This document shows positions 1 to 7,118 of a stretch of DNA of 64,000 nucleotides, piece after piece. The position numbers and the translations under genes are program-made. The DNA lies in contig NZ_BLJU01000021.1 of the NCBI RefSeq assembly GCF_009932725.1, forward strand, positions 1 to 64,000, written 5' to 3'. The DNA is from Pseudomonas yangonensis. Lineage in GTDB: Bacteria > Pseudomonadota > Gammaproteobacteria > Pseudomonadales > Pseudomonadaceae. Each line of letters begins with the position of its first letter. The stretch's first letter is position 1. The notes under the pieces were generated by a model that saw only the letters and a program-made list of their open reading frames with translations, was not told the origin of the DNA and made no database searches.

Positions 1-566
1 CCGAACCAGTAAGGCTGCGGGATATGGGCGATGCCCGGAATCGGCAGATCGCCCTGCTCGTGCATGAACTTCATGCCGCCGAGGCTGGCGCCGGCCACGG
101 TGGAGCCGTGATAGCCGTTCTCGCGGCCAATGACGATTTTCTTGTTTGGCTGACCCTTGCACGCCCAGTAGTGGCGCACCAGGCGCAGCATGGTGTCGTT
201 GCCTTCGGAACCGGAGCCGGTGAAAAACACGTGGTTCATGCCGGCCGGCGCCAGTTGGGAGATGGCATGGGCCAGCTCCAGCACCGGCGGGTGGGCAGTC
301 TGGAAGAAGGTGTTGTAGAACGGCAGCTGCAACATCTGCTTGGAAGCAGCCTCGACCAATTCCTCGCGGCCATAGCCGACGGCCACGCACCACAGGCCGG
401 CCATGCCGTCGAGGATCTTGTTGCCCTCGCTGTCCCACAGGTGCACGCCTTTTGCCTCGGTGATGATGCGCGGGCCCTTTTCGGCCAGCTGCTTGTAGTC
501 ACTGAACGGCGCCAGGTGGTGGGCCTGGCTCAGGGCCTGCCAATGTGCGGTTTTCGAGTGGTTCAT
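1..566 (-). CDS. spuC: Polyamine:pyruvate aminotransferase, class III (SpuC-like), 3' end outside window
   Basis: This gene starts at 566 and runs off the left edge, so about 188 N-terminal residues are visible. The sequence reads MNHSKTAHWQALSQAHHLAPF, then ILDGMAGLWCVAVGYGREEL and HVFFTGSGSEGNDTMLRLVRH, typical of class III PLP aminotransferases of the SpuC group, which transfer the amino group of putrescine or similar polyamines to pyruvate. GSGSEGNDT is the cofactor phosphate-binding loop; the catalytic lysine lies outside the window. It is the last visible gene of the puuB-puuR-puuA transcription unit, 23 bases behind puuA, with a GGAGG-type ribosome site (cctcc at 571-575). Substrate choice within the family is inferred from the neighbours. 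Confidence 0.85.
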   Translation of the reverse strand, partial: MNHSKTAHWQALSQAHHLAPFSDYKQLAEKGPRIITEAKGVHLWDSEGNKILDGMAGLWCVAVGYGREELVEAASKQMLQLPFYNTFFQTAHPPVLELAHAISQLAPAGMNHVFFTGSGSEGNDTMLRLVRHYWACKGQPNKKIVIGRENGYHGSTVAGASLGGMKFMHEQGDLPIPGIAHIPQPYWF

Positions 567-589
567 GTCGCCTCCTTCTATCCGTGACA

Positions 590-1936
590 TCACAGGTACC
601 AGCGGTATTCGCGCGGGCTGATGTCGTGCATGAAGGCCAGGTGATCCTGGCGTTTGTTCTCGCAATAAACCATGACGAACTCGCTGCCGAGGCCGGCCGC
701 GACGCGCTCGCTGGCCTGCATGCGGCGTACGGCGTCGAGCATGTCGTTTGGAAAGCCGACACCGCTTTGGCGGTCGTCATTGAGCGGTGCGATGGGCTCG
801 ACCTGGGCATCGAGCCCCTGCTCGATACTGGTCAGCAATGCCGCCAGCACAAGATAGGGATTGGCATCGGCACCCGGCAGGCGGAACTCCAGGCGCAGGT
901 TGCGCGCGTCCGACTCGGGAATGCGCACGCAGGCGTCGCGATCCTCGAAGCCCCAGCTGGCCTTGCTCGCCGAGTTCACCTGGGCGCCGAAGCGACGGTA
1001 GCTGTTGTGATTCGGTGCGTAGATCGGCATCAGCTCCGGCAACAGTTCCAGGCAGCCGGCCACGGCATGACGCAACGGACGCTGCTCGTCACGAGCCAGC
1101 AGGTTGTCGCCGGCCTCGTCGTACAGGCTGACATGGATATGCATGCCGCTGCCCGGATACTGCAGGTACGGTTTGGCCATGAAGCTGGCGCGATGGCCAT
1201 ATTTGAGCGCCACGCCTCGGGTCAGCCGGCAGAACAGCGCCGACCAGTCGGCCGCCTGCATGGGATCGGCGTTATGGCTGAAGTTGATCTCGAACTGCCC
1301 CGGGCCGATCTCGGCGGTGATCACCGTGGTGTCGATGCCCTGCAGCCGCGCGGTCTCGGCGATATCGTCGAGCACGTCGGCGAAACGCGAGAGCCGCTCG
1401 ATGTGCATGTTCGGCTGATCATCGGCATCGCCGCTCAGGTCATCGCGCGGGTACTGCGGCAGACCGTCCTTGAGCGCCTTGTCGAACAGGTAGAACTCCA
1501 GCTCGAACGCCACCACCGGGCGGATGCCGCGCGCGGCCAGGCGCTGCACCACGCGCGCCAGCACCTCGCGCGGTTCGAACTCGATGGGCGCTTCAGTGCC
1601 GTCGGAGCTGATCAGCATCTGCCCCAGCGGCTGGCGCTCCCAGTTCACCAGCTTGAGCGTGCCGGGAATCAAGCGGCGAGGCGCGTCCGGATCGCCATCG
1701 TGAAAGCAATAGTCGCCGATCTCGTAGAGCCCGCCCTGGGCACCCAGCAGTACGCAGTTCTGCGGCAGCTTGAGGGCGCTGCCGGCGGCGACCTTTTCCA
1801 GCATCTCGATGGGATAGCGCTTGCCGTAGAAATGCCCGGGGATGTCCAGGCAGATCAGGTCGACGAAGCGCACCTCGGGGTGGGCCTGGCGGAATTGGCG
1901 GACTTCATCGAGCAGCTCGACTCGGGTGGCGTTCAT
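590..1936 (-). CDS. puuA: Gamma-glutamylpolyamine (putrescine) synthetase, glutamine synthetase family
   Basis: 448 residues of the glutamine synthetase fold. In this operon the enzyme is expected to join glutamate to putrescine or a related polyamine using ATP, the first step of the gamma-glutamyl pathway. Visible motifs are the N-terminal beta-grasp (residues about 1-110), the metal/substrate region ITAEIGPGQFEINF, the ATP-loop MAKPYLQYPGSGMHIHVSL and the C-terminal RIPESDARNLRLEFRLPGAD ending in EYRWYL. The start is ATG at 1936 (MNATRVELL); longer in-frame extensions lack family similarity. It sits 28 bases downstream of puuR on the same strand. Relatives called PauA act on several polyamines, so the exact substrate is inferred. 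Confidence 0.88.
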   Translation of the reverse strand: MNATRVELLDEVRQFRQAHPEVRFVDLICLDIPGHFYGKRYPIEMLEKVAAGSALKLPQNCVLLGAQGGLYEIGDYCFHDGDPDAPRRLIPGTLKLVNWERQPLGQMLISSDGTEAPIEFEPREVLARVVQRLAARGIRPVVAFELEFYLFDKALKDGLPQYPRDDLSGDADDQPNMHIERLSRFADVLDDIAETARLQGIDTTVITAEIGPGQFEINFSHNADPMQAADWSALFCRLTRGVALKYGHRASFMAKPYLQYPGSGMHIHVSLYDEAGDNLLARDEQRPLRHAVAGCLELLPELMPIYAPNHNSYRRFGAQVNSASKASWGFEDRDACVRIPESDARNLRLEFRLPGADANPYLVLAALLTSIEQGLDAQVEPIAPLNDDRQSGVGFPNDMLDAVRRMQASERVAAGLGSEFVMVYCENKRQDHLAFMHDISPREYRWYL

Positions 1937-1964
1937 TATGATTGTTTCCGGTTCACGAGTAGGT

Positions 1965-2522
1965 TCAGGTGTAGATCCACAGCACGCGCGCAGGCGTTTC
2001 ACCCTGGTTGGCATAGCGCAGGCGCGCGTAGCTCGGCACCTGGAAGGCATCGCCGGGATACAGAGTGGCGCTCTGTTCGTGCTCGCCCAGCCACAGGGTC
2101 AGCTGGCCTTCGAGCACGTAGCCGGCCTGCTCGGAGCGATCGCTCATCTGCCGCTCGCCGCTGCTGGCGCCAGGTTCGAGCAGGCTGTCGACCACCATGA
2201 AGGCGCCCTGCAGGGTGGGCGAGGCCATGATGTCGGTGATGCCGCCGGCCAGGTACAGGGTGCGGCGCTCGTCCGGGCGGGTGACCCAATCCAGCGCCTT
2301 GGGTTTGGGCAGGTTGTAGAAATAGGTGGTGGGTACGTCGAGCGCCTCGCTAATGGCGGTCAGGTCCGCCACCGTGGGGCGCGACAGGCCGCGCTCGACC
2401 TGCGATAGAAAGCCCACGGAACGGCCGATACGTTCGGCCAGCTCGTTGAGGGTGACCTTCTTGTGCTTGCGCAGGTCGTGAATCAGGACAGCCAGCGCTG
2501 CCATTTCTTCGTTCTTGTCCAT
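1965..2522 (-). CDS. puuR: HTH-cupin transcriptional regulator of polyamine catabolism (PuuR/PauR type)
   Basis: 185 residues. Residues about 12-66 form an XRE-type helix-turn-helix (RKHKKVTLNELAERIGRSVG ... SRPTVADL), and residues about 110-182 form a small cupin barrel (GYVLEGQLTLWLGEH, YPGDAFQVPS). This is the layout of PuuR and PauR, which repress polyamine-degradation genes and release DNA when they sense the polyamine. ATG at 2522 lies one base after the stop of puuB, so the two are probably translationally coupled. The perfect inverted repeat at 3821-3850, upstream of puuB, is the natural candidate for its operator. Family identity is clear; target and ligand are inferred from context. 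Confidence 0.87.
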   Translation of the reverse strand: MDKNEEMAALAVLIHDLRKHKKVTLNELAERIGRSVGFLSQVERGLSRPTVADLTAISEALDVPTTYFYNLPKPKALDWVTRPDERRTLYLAGGITDIMASPTLQGAFMVVDSLLEPGASSGERQMSDRSEQAGYVLEGQLTLWLGEHEQSATLYPGDAFQVPSYARLRYANQGETPARVLWIYT

Positions 2523-2523
2523 C

Positions 2524-3813
2524 TCAGAAATAGTCTCTAAGTCGGTACCAGGCCTTGCCGACAGCCTCCAGCGGCGCCGCCAGGCGCTCGCCGAAGGGAA
2601 AGGCGGGATTGCGCAGTTGCCGGTACAGCGCCAGCTCATCGTCATCGCCGAGAATCGCGTCGCTGACCGCCCGCGCCGCCGCGAGCGTGGGCAACACCCC
2701 GTGGCCGGAGAAGCCCTGCAGCCAGTAGCGGCCGTTCTCGCCGCCGATATCCGGCGTACGGGCACGAGTGACGTCGATATGCCCGCCCCAGGCGAAGTCG
2801 ATGGCCGCGCCCGACAGTTGCGGGAAGACGCGTTCGAGGAACGGCCGCGTTGCCGCCGCCATGTCCTTTGGCAGGCCGCCCAGATAGGTGCAACCGCCGC
2901 CGAACAGCAGACGGTGATCCGGCGTGCGGCGGAAATAGTCGAGTACGAACTGGTTGTCGGTGACGCAGGCATTGCGCGGCAACAGTGCCTCGGCGCGCTC
3001 GGCGCCCAACGGTTCGGTGGCGATCTGGTAGGTGCCGACTGGCAAAATGCGCCGCACCAGGCGTGGCTCCAGATCGTCGATATAGGTATTGCAGGCCAGC
3101 ACCAGATTGTCGGCCTGCACGCTGGCCTGCTCGGTACGCACCCGGTAGCCCGCGTCCTGTGCCTCCTGGCTCAGCGCGCGACTCTGCTCGAAGATCTGCC
3201 CGCCGGCGCGGACGACAGCCTCGGCCAGGCCGAGCGCCAGCTTGAGCGGGTTGAGATGCCCCGCCTCGGGGTCGTAAAGGCCGGCGAGATAGCGCTCGCT
3301 GGCGACCCACTCCGGCATCTGCTGACGGGAGACGAACTGCAGCGTGCGGTGCCCCCACTTGTAGGCGGCCTCCTCCTGCCATTCGTGCAGTAACGCCACC
3401 CGCCTTGGCAGCACCGCCGTCCACAAATGACCACGGCGGTAATCGCAATCGAAGCCATGGCGCTGCGGCAATTCGCGCAGCTCCCGCGCAGCCCAGGCCA
3501 TGCCATCCCAGAGGCGGCGAGCACGCTCGATGCCGAGCGCTTTCTCCAGCGGCGGCATATCGCAGGACCAGCCGAGAATCGCCTGCCCGCCGTTGCGCCC
3601 AGACGCGGCCCAGGCCACCCGGCTGGCTTCAAGAACGATCACCCGCCGCCCAGCCTCGGCCAGGCGCAAGGCGGTATGCAGGCCACTGAAGCCGGCGCCG
3701 ATGACCAGCACATCACACCGCAGTTGCCCCTGCAAAGCGGGATACGGGGTCAGTCGATCCTTGCAGCTATGGGCGTAATAACTGTCGACGTGCTCACTGG
3801 CGTGGCGAAACAT
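2524..3813 (-). CDS. puuB: Gamma-glutamylputrescine oxidase, FAD-dependent (PuuB/PauB)
   Basis: 429 residues of the DAO/glycine oxidase-like FAD family. CDVLVIGAGFSGLHTALRLA (about residues 33-52) is the dinucleotide-binding fold, followed by VIVLEASRVAWAASGRNGGQ and the C-terminal FAD contact YWLQGFSGHGVLPTLAAARA. It oxidises gamma-glutamylputrescine to the aminobutyraldehyde, step two of the pathway begun by PuuA. It is the first gene of the unit and opens 7 bases from a perfect AT-rich palindrome. No strong ribosome site is visible before ATG at 3813, which is unusual beside its neighbours and could mean that the start region doubles as a control site. Confidence 0.88.
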   Translation of the reverse strand: MFRHASEHVDSYYAHSCKDRLTPYPALQGQLRCDVLVIGAGFSGLHTALRLAEAGRRVIVLEASRVAWAASGRNGGQAILGWSCDMPPLEKALGIERARRLWDGMAWAARELRELPQRHGFDCDYRRGHLWTAVLPRRVALLHEWQEEAAYKWGHRTLQFVSRQQMPEWVASERYLAGLYDPEAGHLNPLKLALGLAEAVVRAGGQIFEQSRALSQEAQDAGYRVRTEQASVQADNLVLACNTYIDDLEPRLVRRILPVGTYQIATEPLGAERAEALLPRNACVTDNQFVLDYFRRTPDHRLLFGGGCTYLGGLPKDMAAATRPFLERVFPQLSGAAIDFAWGGHIDVTRARTPDIGGENGRYWLQGFSGHGVLPTLAAARAVSDAILGDDDELALYRQLRNPAFPFGERLAAPLEAVGKAWYRLRDYF

Positions 3814-3820
3814 AGACGGC

Positions 3821-3850
3821 TCATGAAATTTAAAATAATTAATTTCATGA
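3821..3850. promoter_or_regulatory. Perfect inverted repeat upstream of puuB, candidate PuuR operator
   Basis: TCATGAAATT and AATTTCATGA are exact reverse complements separated by a 10-base AT-only spacer. The element lies just before the puuB start in the only extended AT-rich patch of the region. Its size and place suit a dimeric HTH-cupin repressor such as the product of the second gene of the operon. The assignment to that protein is inference. Confidence 0.6.
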
Positions 3851-3928
3851 AAATCTATAGAGATAAATTCACAAAGGCAAGCTCGAGCGGCTTGTGAGCG
3901 CCCTGCGAAAGACTACCTGAAACCGACC

Positions 3929-4228
3929 TCAGGCCACCTGCTGCTGCAGCTCCACAGCGCATTCGAGATGGCTGAACAGCACTTCGTCTATCGCCTGCGC
4001 CAATACCCGGCGCAGACCTTCGCTGCCGAGAAAGGCATCTCGCGCCGCCGCCGAGCGCCATTGCCCTTCTACCTGCCAGGTCAGCGGATCACTGCGCAGC
4101 GAGAAAATCCGTAGGCGCAAGCAACCGGGAATGTCCCGACCTACCTCATCCAGCCGAGCCAGGCACTGCCCCAACCGGGTCGAGCGATCCTGGCGGGCGC
4201 GAACGGTCATACGGTGAATGATGCTCAT
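3929..4228 (-). CDS. Small antibiotic-biosynthesis-monooxygenase-fold (ABM/dimeric alpha-beta barrel) protein
   Basis: 99 residues, starting MSIIHRMTVRARQDRSTRLG. The pattern of an opening beta strand, a helix carrying LGQCLARLDEV, then CLRLRIFSLRSDPLTWQVEG and a C-terminal helix fits the ABM/dimeric ferredoxin-like barrel family, whose members include small oxygenases and stress-related proteins. ATG at 4228 has a strong AGGAGG about seven bases upstream, which fixes the start against longer frames. It lies 19 bases behind the 48-residue gene on the same strand, and the pair diverges from an AraC-type regulator. Function is unknown; catalytic activity should not be assumed. Confidence 0.6.
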   Translation of the reverse strand: MSIIHRMTVRARQDRSTRLGQCLARLDEVGRDIPGCLRLRIFSLRSDPLTWQVEGQWRSAAARDAFLGSEGLRRVLAQAIDEVLFSHLECAVELQQQVA

Positions 4229-4247
4229 GGCAACCTCCTGGAATGAG

Positions 4248-4394
4248 TCAGTACATACCGGCAGCGTTTCGCTGCAACACATGGGGCGCCGCTTGCGGCT
4301 CGGCGAAAACCGCATCGCCGGCGGTGCGGGAATCGAGCCAGGCCGTGGCAAGCAGCAATAGCGTCAGTGGCGCGATCAACCATTTGCTGGACAT
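4248..4394 (-). CDS. 48-residue secreted or membrane-anchored peptide
   Basis: The reading frame starts at ATG 4394 with AGGAG about seven bases upstream and ends at TGA 4248. The product opens MSSKWLIAPLTLLLLATAWL, a basic start plus a 14-residue hydrophobic run, followed by a polar tail DSRTAGDAVFAEPQ...RNAAGMY. This could be a signal peptide or a single membrane anchor. It is 19 bases upstream of the ABM-fold gene and likely cotranscribed with it under the divergent AraC regulator. I do not recognise a family. Support comes from the ribosome site, operon spacing and hydrophobic profile. Confidence 0.5.
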   Translation of the reverse strand: MSSKWLIAPLTLLLLATAWLDSRTAGDAVFAEPQAAPHVLQRNAAGMY

Positions 4395-4524
4395 GGTTCG
4401 CTCCTTGATTGACAGGTGGGGCACCGCTCAGCGGGTACATCGCTAATGCATGGCTTCGGGCCGACGCAGAGGAACGGCGCGATGGCTACAGAGATTAAGA
4501 CGAAGGTCACCAGGGCGTTAGTCG

Positions 4525-4553
4525 ATTACTGGCAGATTCTTGCCTAAAACTGC
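4525..4553. promoter_or_regulatory. Long direct repeat, copy 1, between the 48-aa peptide gene and araC
   Basis: A 29-base block (ATTACTGGCA...TTGCCTAA...CTGC) that recurs at 4632-4660 in the same orientation with 24 of 29 bases identical. The two copies start 107 bases apart, close to ten helical turns. This copy lies 131 bases upstream of the leftward 48-aa gene. It is a plausible binding site for the adjacent AraC-type protein. Confidence 0.55.
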
Positions 4554-4631
4554 AGCCTCAGAATTTGCACCAGGCAGGTGCACAGCGTTGCAGGACAGCT
4601 TGAAATACTCTGTATCACCCGCCATTTGCCC

Positions 4632-4660
4632 ATTACTGGCAAATATTTGCCTAATCCTGC
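4632..4660. promoter_or_regulatory. Long direct repeat, copy 2, with palindromic core, upstream of araC-type gene
   Basis: This is the second copy of the 29-base repeat. Its core GGCAAATATTTGCC is a perfect 14-base palindrome, and the same core in copy 1 is imperfect. It ends 61 bases before the AraC-type start codon, a position suited to autoregulation. The rest of the 4395-4721 gap holds no other gene that I can support. Confidence 0.55.
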
Positions 4661-4721
4661 CACCCCTCATGACTTGCCTGAAAAACCTGGCTAGGCTTCG
4701 CTGACTTCCAGGAGGCTCATC

Positions 4722-5669
4722 ATGCAGTCACCCCTTGCTACCGCTGCAACCCTCGATACCCCACTCGCTGAACTCAGCCACGAAATGGCCCGCCTGGTTG
4801 AGCGCTTCGTGCCTGACGACGGCTTGCACCTGACGGCCATTCCAGGCCTCAAACTGGCACGCGCCACCTCGCCAAGCCTGCCGATGCAGACGGTTTACGA
4901 TCCCTGCCTGTGCATCATCGCGCAGGGTCGCAAGGAGGTACGTCTGGGCGACGAGCTCTATGTCTACGATCCGCTCAATTATCTGGTGGCGTCGGTGATG
5001 CTGCCGGTCACCGGCCGGGTGATCGAAGCCAGTCCGGAGGCGCCGTACCTGAGTCTCGCGCTGGAGATCGATCCGGCCCTGATCAGCAGCCTGCTGACCG
5101 AGATGCCACCCATCCCGGCGCCTAATGCAGCCTCGCAACGCGCCCTGTTCCTTGACCGCCTCGATCCGCGCCTGCTGGATGCGGTTATCCGCCTGCTGCG
5201 TCTGCTGGAAACCCCGCGCGACATCGCCATGCTGGCGCCACTGGCTCTGCGTGAGATCTTCTATCGGATGCTGCTCAGCCCGCAGGGCCATCGCCTGCAT
5301 GAAGTGGTGATAGCGGACAGCCAGAGCCAGCGCATATCCAGGGCTATCGAGTGGCTGCGCAAGAATTTCGACCAGCCGCTGCGCATCGAAGAACTGGCCC
5401 GCGAAGTCAACCTGAGCCCATCGACCCTGCATCACCGCTTCAAGGCCGTCACCGCCTTCAGCCCGTTGCAATATCAGAAGCAACTGCGCCTGCAGGAGGC
5501 TCGCCGCCTGATGCTGTGCGATAACCTCGAGGCGGCCGCGGCCAGCTACCGCGTGGGCTACGAGAGCCCTTCGCAGTTCAGCCGCGAATACAGCCGCCTG
5601 TTCGGCGCCCCGCCGCAGCGCGATATCGCTCGCCTGCGGCAGGCGGCGCAGAACCAGGTGGCGTCCTGA
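4722..5669 (+). CDS. AraC-family transcriptional regulator with AraC_N domain
   Basis: 315 residues. The N-terminal half (about 25-190; MQTVYDPCLCIIAQGRKEVRLGD, YLVASVMLPVTGRV) matches the AraC_N effector domain. Residues about 205-305 contain two helix-turn-helix units: EWLRKNFDQPLRIEELAREVN with LSPSTLHHRFK, and AAAASYRVGYESPSQFSREY. ATG at 4722 follows CCAGGAGGCTCATC, a strong ribosome site. It is divergently arranged with the 48-aa/ABM gene pair, and two copies of a long direct repeat lie in the shared gap, so it probably controls both itself and that pair. The inducer is unknown. Confidence 0.85.
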   Translation: MQSPLATAATLDTPLAELSHEMARLVERFVPDDGLHLTAIPGLKLARATSPSLPMQTVYDPCLCIIAQGRKEVRLGDELYVYDPLNYLVASVMLPVTGRVIEASPEAPYLSLALEIDPALISSLLTEMPPIPAPNAASQRALFLDRLDPRLLDAVIRLLRLLETPRDIAMLAPLALREIFYRMLLSPQGHRLHEVVIADSQSQRISRAIEWLRKNFDQPLRIEELAREVNLSPSTLHHRFKAVTAFSPLQYQKQLRLQEARRLMLCDNLEAAAASYRVGYESPSQFSREYSRLFGAPPQRDIARLRQAAQNQVAS

Positions 5670-5692
5670 ATGCCGCGCTGGGCCACGCGCCC

Positions 5693-5763
5693 GTGGGAGG
5701 CGCTTCAGCGGCGAGCTTTTCCGCCCTTTGTTAAAGGATGATCGCGGCTAAAGCCCCTCCCAC
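5693..5763. repeat. Palindromic intergenic repeat, GTGGGAGG...CCTCCCAC family
   Basis: The ends GTGGGAGGCGCTTCAGC and GGCTAAAGCCCCTCCCAC form imperfect inverted arms. The same family occurs at 30178-30219 and, as a nearly perfect 22-base-arm palindrome, at 49133-49186. It separates the AraC-type gene from the acyl-CoA dehydrogenase remnant. Confidence 0.65.
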
Positions 5764-5771
5764 GATACCTG

Positions 5772-5880
5772 CTACAACCCCATCTGCTTGGCGATGATCT
5801 CGTTCATGATCTCGCGCGTGCCACCGCCGATGGAGAGAATGCGGTTGTCGCGGTACAGGCGCTCGACCAACGATTCGCGC
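5772..5880 (-). pseudogene. Remnant of a second acyl-CoA dehydrogenase 3' end
   Basis: This block repeats the last 34 codons plus stop of the intact acyl-CoA dehydrogenase beside it (5903-6011), offset by 131 bases with 22 unrelated bases between. It reads ESLVERLYRDNRILSIGG and ends IIAKQMGL then TAG. Five base differences are visible and all five are synonymous (Leu TTG/CTG, Thr ACG/ACC, Ser TCG/TCT, Leu TTG/CTC with two changes). It has no start codon or upstream domain, so it cannot make the enzyme. A diverged allele left behind by recombination explains the pattern better than a decayed copy of the neighbour. Confidence 0.8.
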
Positions 5881-5902
5881 CATTGAGGCCCAGATGCCGC
5901 CT

Positions 5903-7051
5903 CTACAGCCCCATCTGCTTGGCGATGATCTCGTTCATGATCTCGCGGGTGCCACCGCCGATGGAGAGAATGCGGTTGTCGCGGTACAGGCGCTCGACGA
6001 GAGATTCGCGCATATAACCCATGCCACCCATGATCTGCACGGCATCGTAGGTAAGACGGTCGGCGATATCGGTGGCGAAGTTCTTGGCCATGGAAATCTC
6101 CTTGATCACGCTGCGCCCAGCCGCCATCTGCGCGGCCTGGCGGTAGGTGAACTCGCGGGACACCTCCAGCTGCGTGGCCATCTCGGCCAGGCGGTGCTTG
6201 AGCACCTGGAACTTGCCCACCGGCTTGCCGAACGCCTGGCGCTCGCGCGCCCATTTCAGTGACTCCTCCAGCGCCAGCTGCGCGGTCATGTTGGCCATGA
6301 TCGCCAGGCTCAGGCGCTCGCTCTGGAAGTTGGCCATGATGCAGGCGAAGCCGGCGTTCTCCACGCCGATCAGGTTCTCCACCGGCACCTTGCAATCGTC
6401 GAAGAACAGCTCGGCGGTGTCGGACGCCCACCAACCCATTTTTTTCAGCTTGCGGCCCACGCTGAAACCCGGGGTGCCTTTCTCCACCAGCAACAGGCTG
6501 ACGCCGCCAAAACCTTCGCCCCCCGTGCGCACCGCCACCGTGTAGTAGTCGGCGCGTACGCCACTGGTGATGAAGGTCTTGCTGCCACTGATGCGGTAGT
6601 GATCACCATCGCGCACGGCGCGGGTCTTGAGATTGGCCACGTCGGAGCCACCGGAGGGCTCGGTCACCGCCAGTGCCATGATCTTCTCGCCGGCCAGCAC
6701 CTGCGGCGCCACGCGCTCGCGCACGGCGGGCTTGGCCCACTTGACGATGGGCGGCAAGCCGATATCCAGCGAACCGAGCCCGGCGACCATGCCGCCGGAA
6801 CCGCAGCGCATCAGCTCCTCGCTGGCCGCGACCTTGGCGAACACATCGCCCTCATGGCTGCCGCCGTACTGCTCGGGATAGCCGATACCGAGGATGCCCG
6901 CCGCGCCCGCCTTCTGATACAGCTCGCGAGGGAATTCCTCGGCCTCCTCCCACTCATCGATATGCGGCAGGATCTCGCGCTCGACGAAACGCCGAACGGA
7001 GTCGCGAATCAACTGATGGGAATCATCGAAGTACGACTGAGGGGCGGCCAT
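5903..7051 (-). CDS. Acyl-CoA dehydrogenase (recR-linked; possible citronellyl-CoA-type)
   Basis: 382 residues of the FAD-dependent acyl-CoA dehydrogenase family. It shows the N-terminal helical region, MALAVTEPSGGSDVANLKT and YRISGSKTFITSGVRADYYT (FAD and substrate contacts), RQAFGKPVGKFQVLKHRLAE, and the C-terminal YRDNRILSIGGGTREIMNEI with the usual catalytic-base region. ATG at 7051 has GGGAGA about nine bases upstream; a GTG at 7081 is less likely. Gene order (next to recR, ybaB, dnaX) matches P. aeruginosa PA1535. From memory, that protein has been discussed alongside AtuD in acyclic terpene breakdown; I could not verify this here. A near-copy of the AtuR operator lies at 7087-7102 in its promoter region. 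Electrons would pass to ETF. Confidence 0.88.
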   Translation of the reverse strand: MAAPQSYFDDSHQLIRDSVRRFVEREILPHIDEWEEAEEFPRELYQKAGAAGILGIGYPEQYGGSHEGDVFAKVAASEELMRCGSGGMVAGLGSLDIGLPPIVKWAKPAVRERVAPQVLAGEKIMALAVTEPSGGSDVANLKTRAVRDGDHYRISGSKTFITSGVRADYYTVAVRTGGEGFGGVSLLLVEKGTPGFSVGRKLKKMGWWASDTAELFFDDCKVPVENLIGVENAGFACIMANFQSERLSLAIMANMTAQLALEESLKWARERQAFGKPVGKFQVLKHRLAEMATQLEVSREFTYRQAAQMAAGRSVIKEISMAKNFATDIADRLTYDAVQIMGGMGYMRESLVERLYRDNRILSIGGGTREIMNEIIAKQMGL

Positions 7052-7086
7052 GCGGGGTTCTCCCGTTATTGTTTTGGCCACCCTAA

Positions 7087-7102
7087 CCTAGCGCTTGCTT
7101 GG
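7087..7102. promoter_or_regulatory. Near-copy of the AtuR operator upstream of acyl-CoA dehydrogenase
   Basis: CCTAGCGCTTGCTTGG differs at one base from CCAAGCGCTTGCTTGG at 40522-40537, the site before atuA. The flanks extend the dyad here to AACCtAGC-GCTT-GCTTGGTT. It lies 36 bases upstream of the dehydrogenase start codon, where a TetR-type repressor would act. Confidence 0.6.
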
Positions 7103-7118
7103 TTTTCAAGCAGGCGTT

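Noticed and set aside
545-2200. Long rightward reading frame opposite puuA
   Set aside because: It is the antisense frame of a clear glutamine synthetase family gene, with low-information Arg/Gln/His-rich composition and no family similarity.
5772-6434. Leftward frame of 220 codons covering the dehydrogenase remnant and part of the intact gene
   Set aside because: Most of it is an out-of-frame reading of the intact dehydrogenase; only the last 34 codons are real family sequence.
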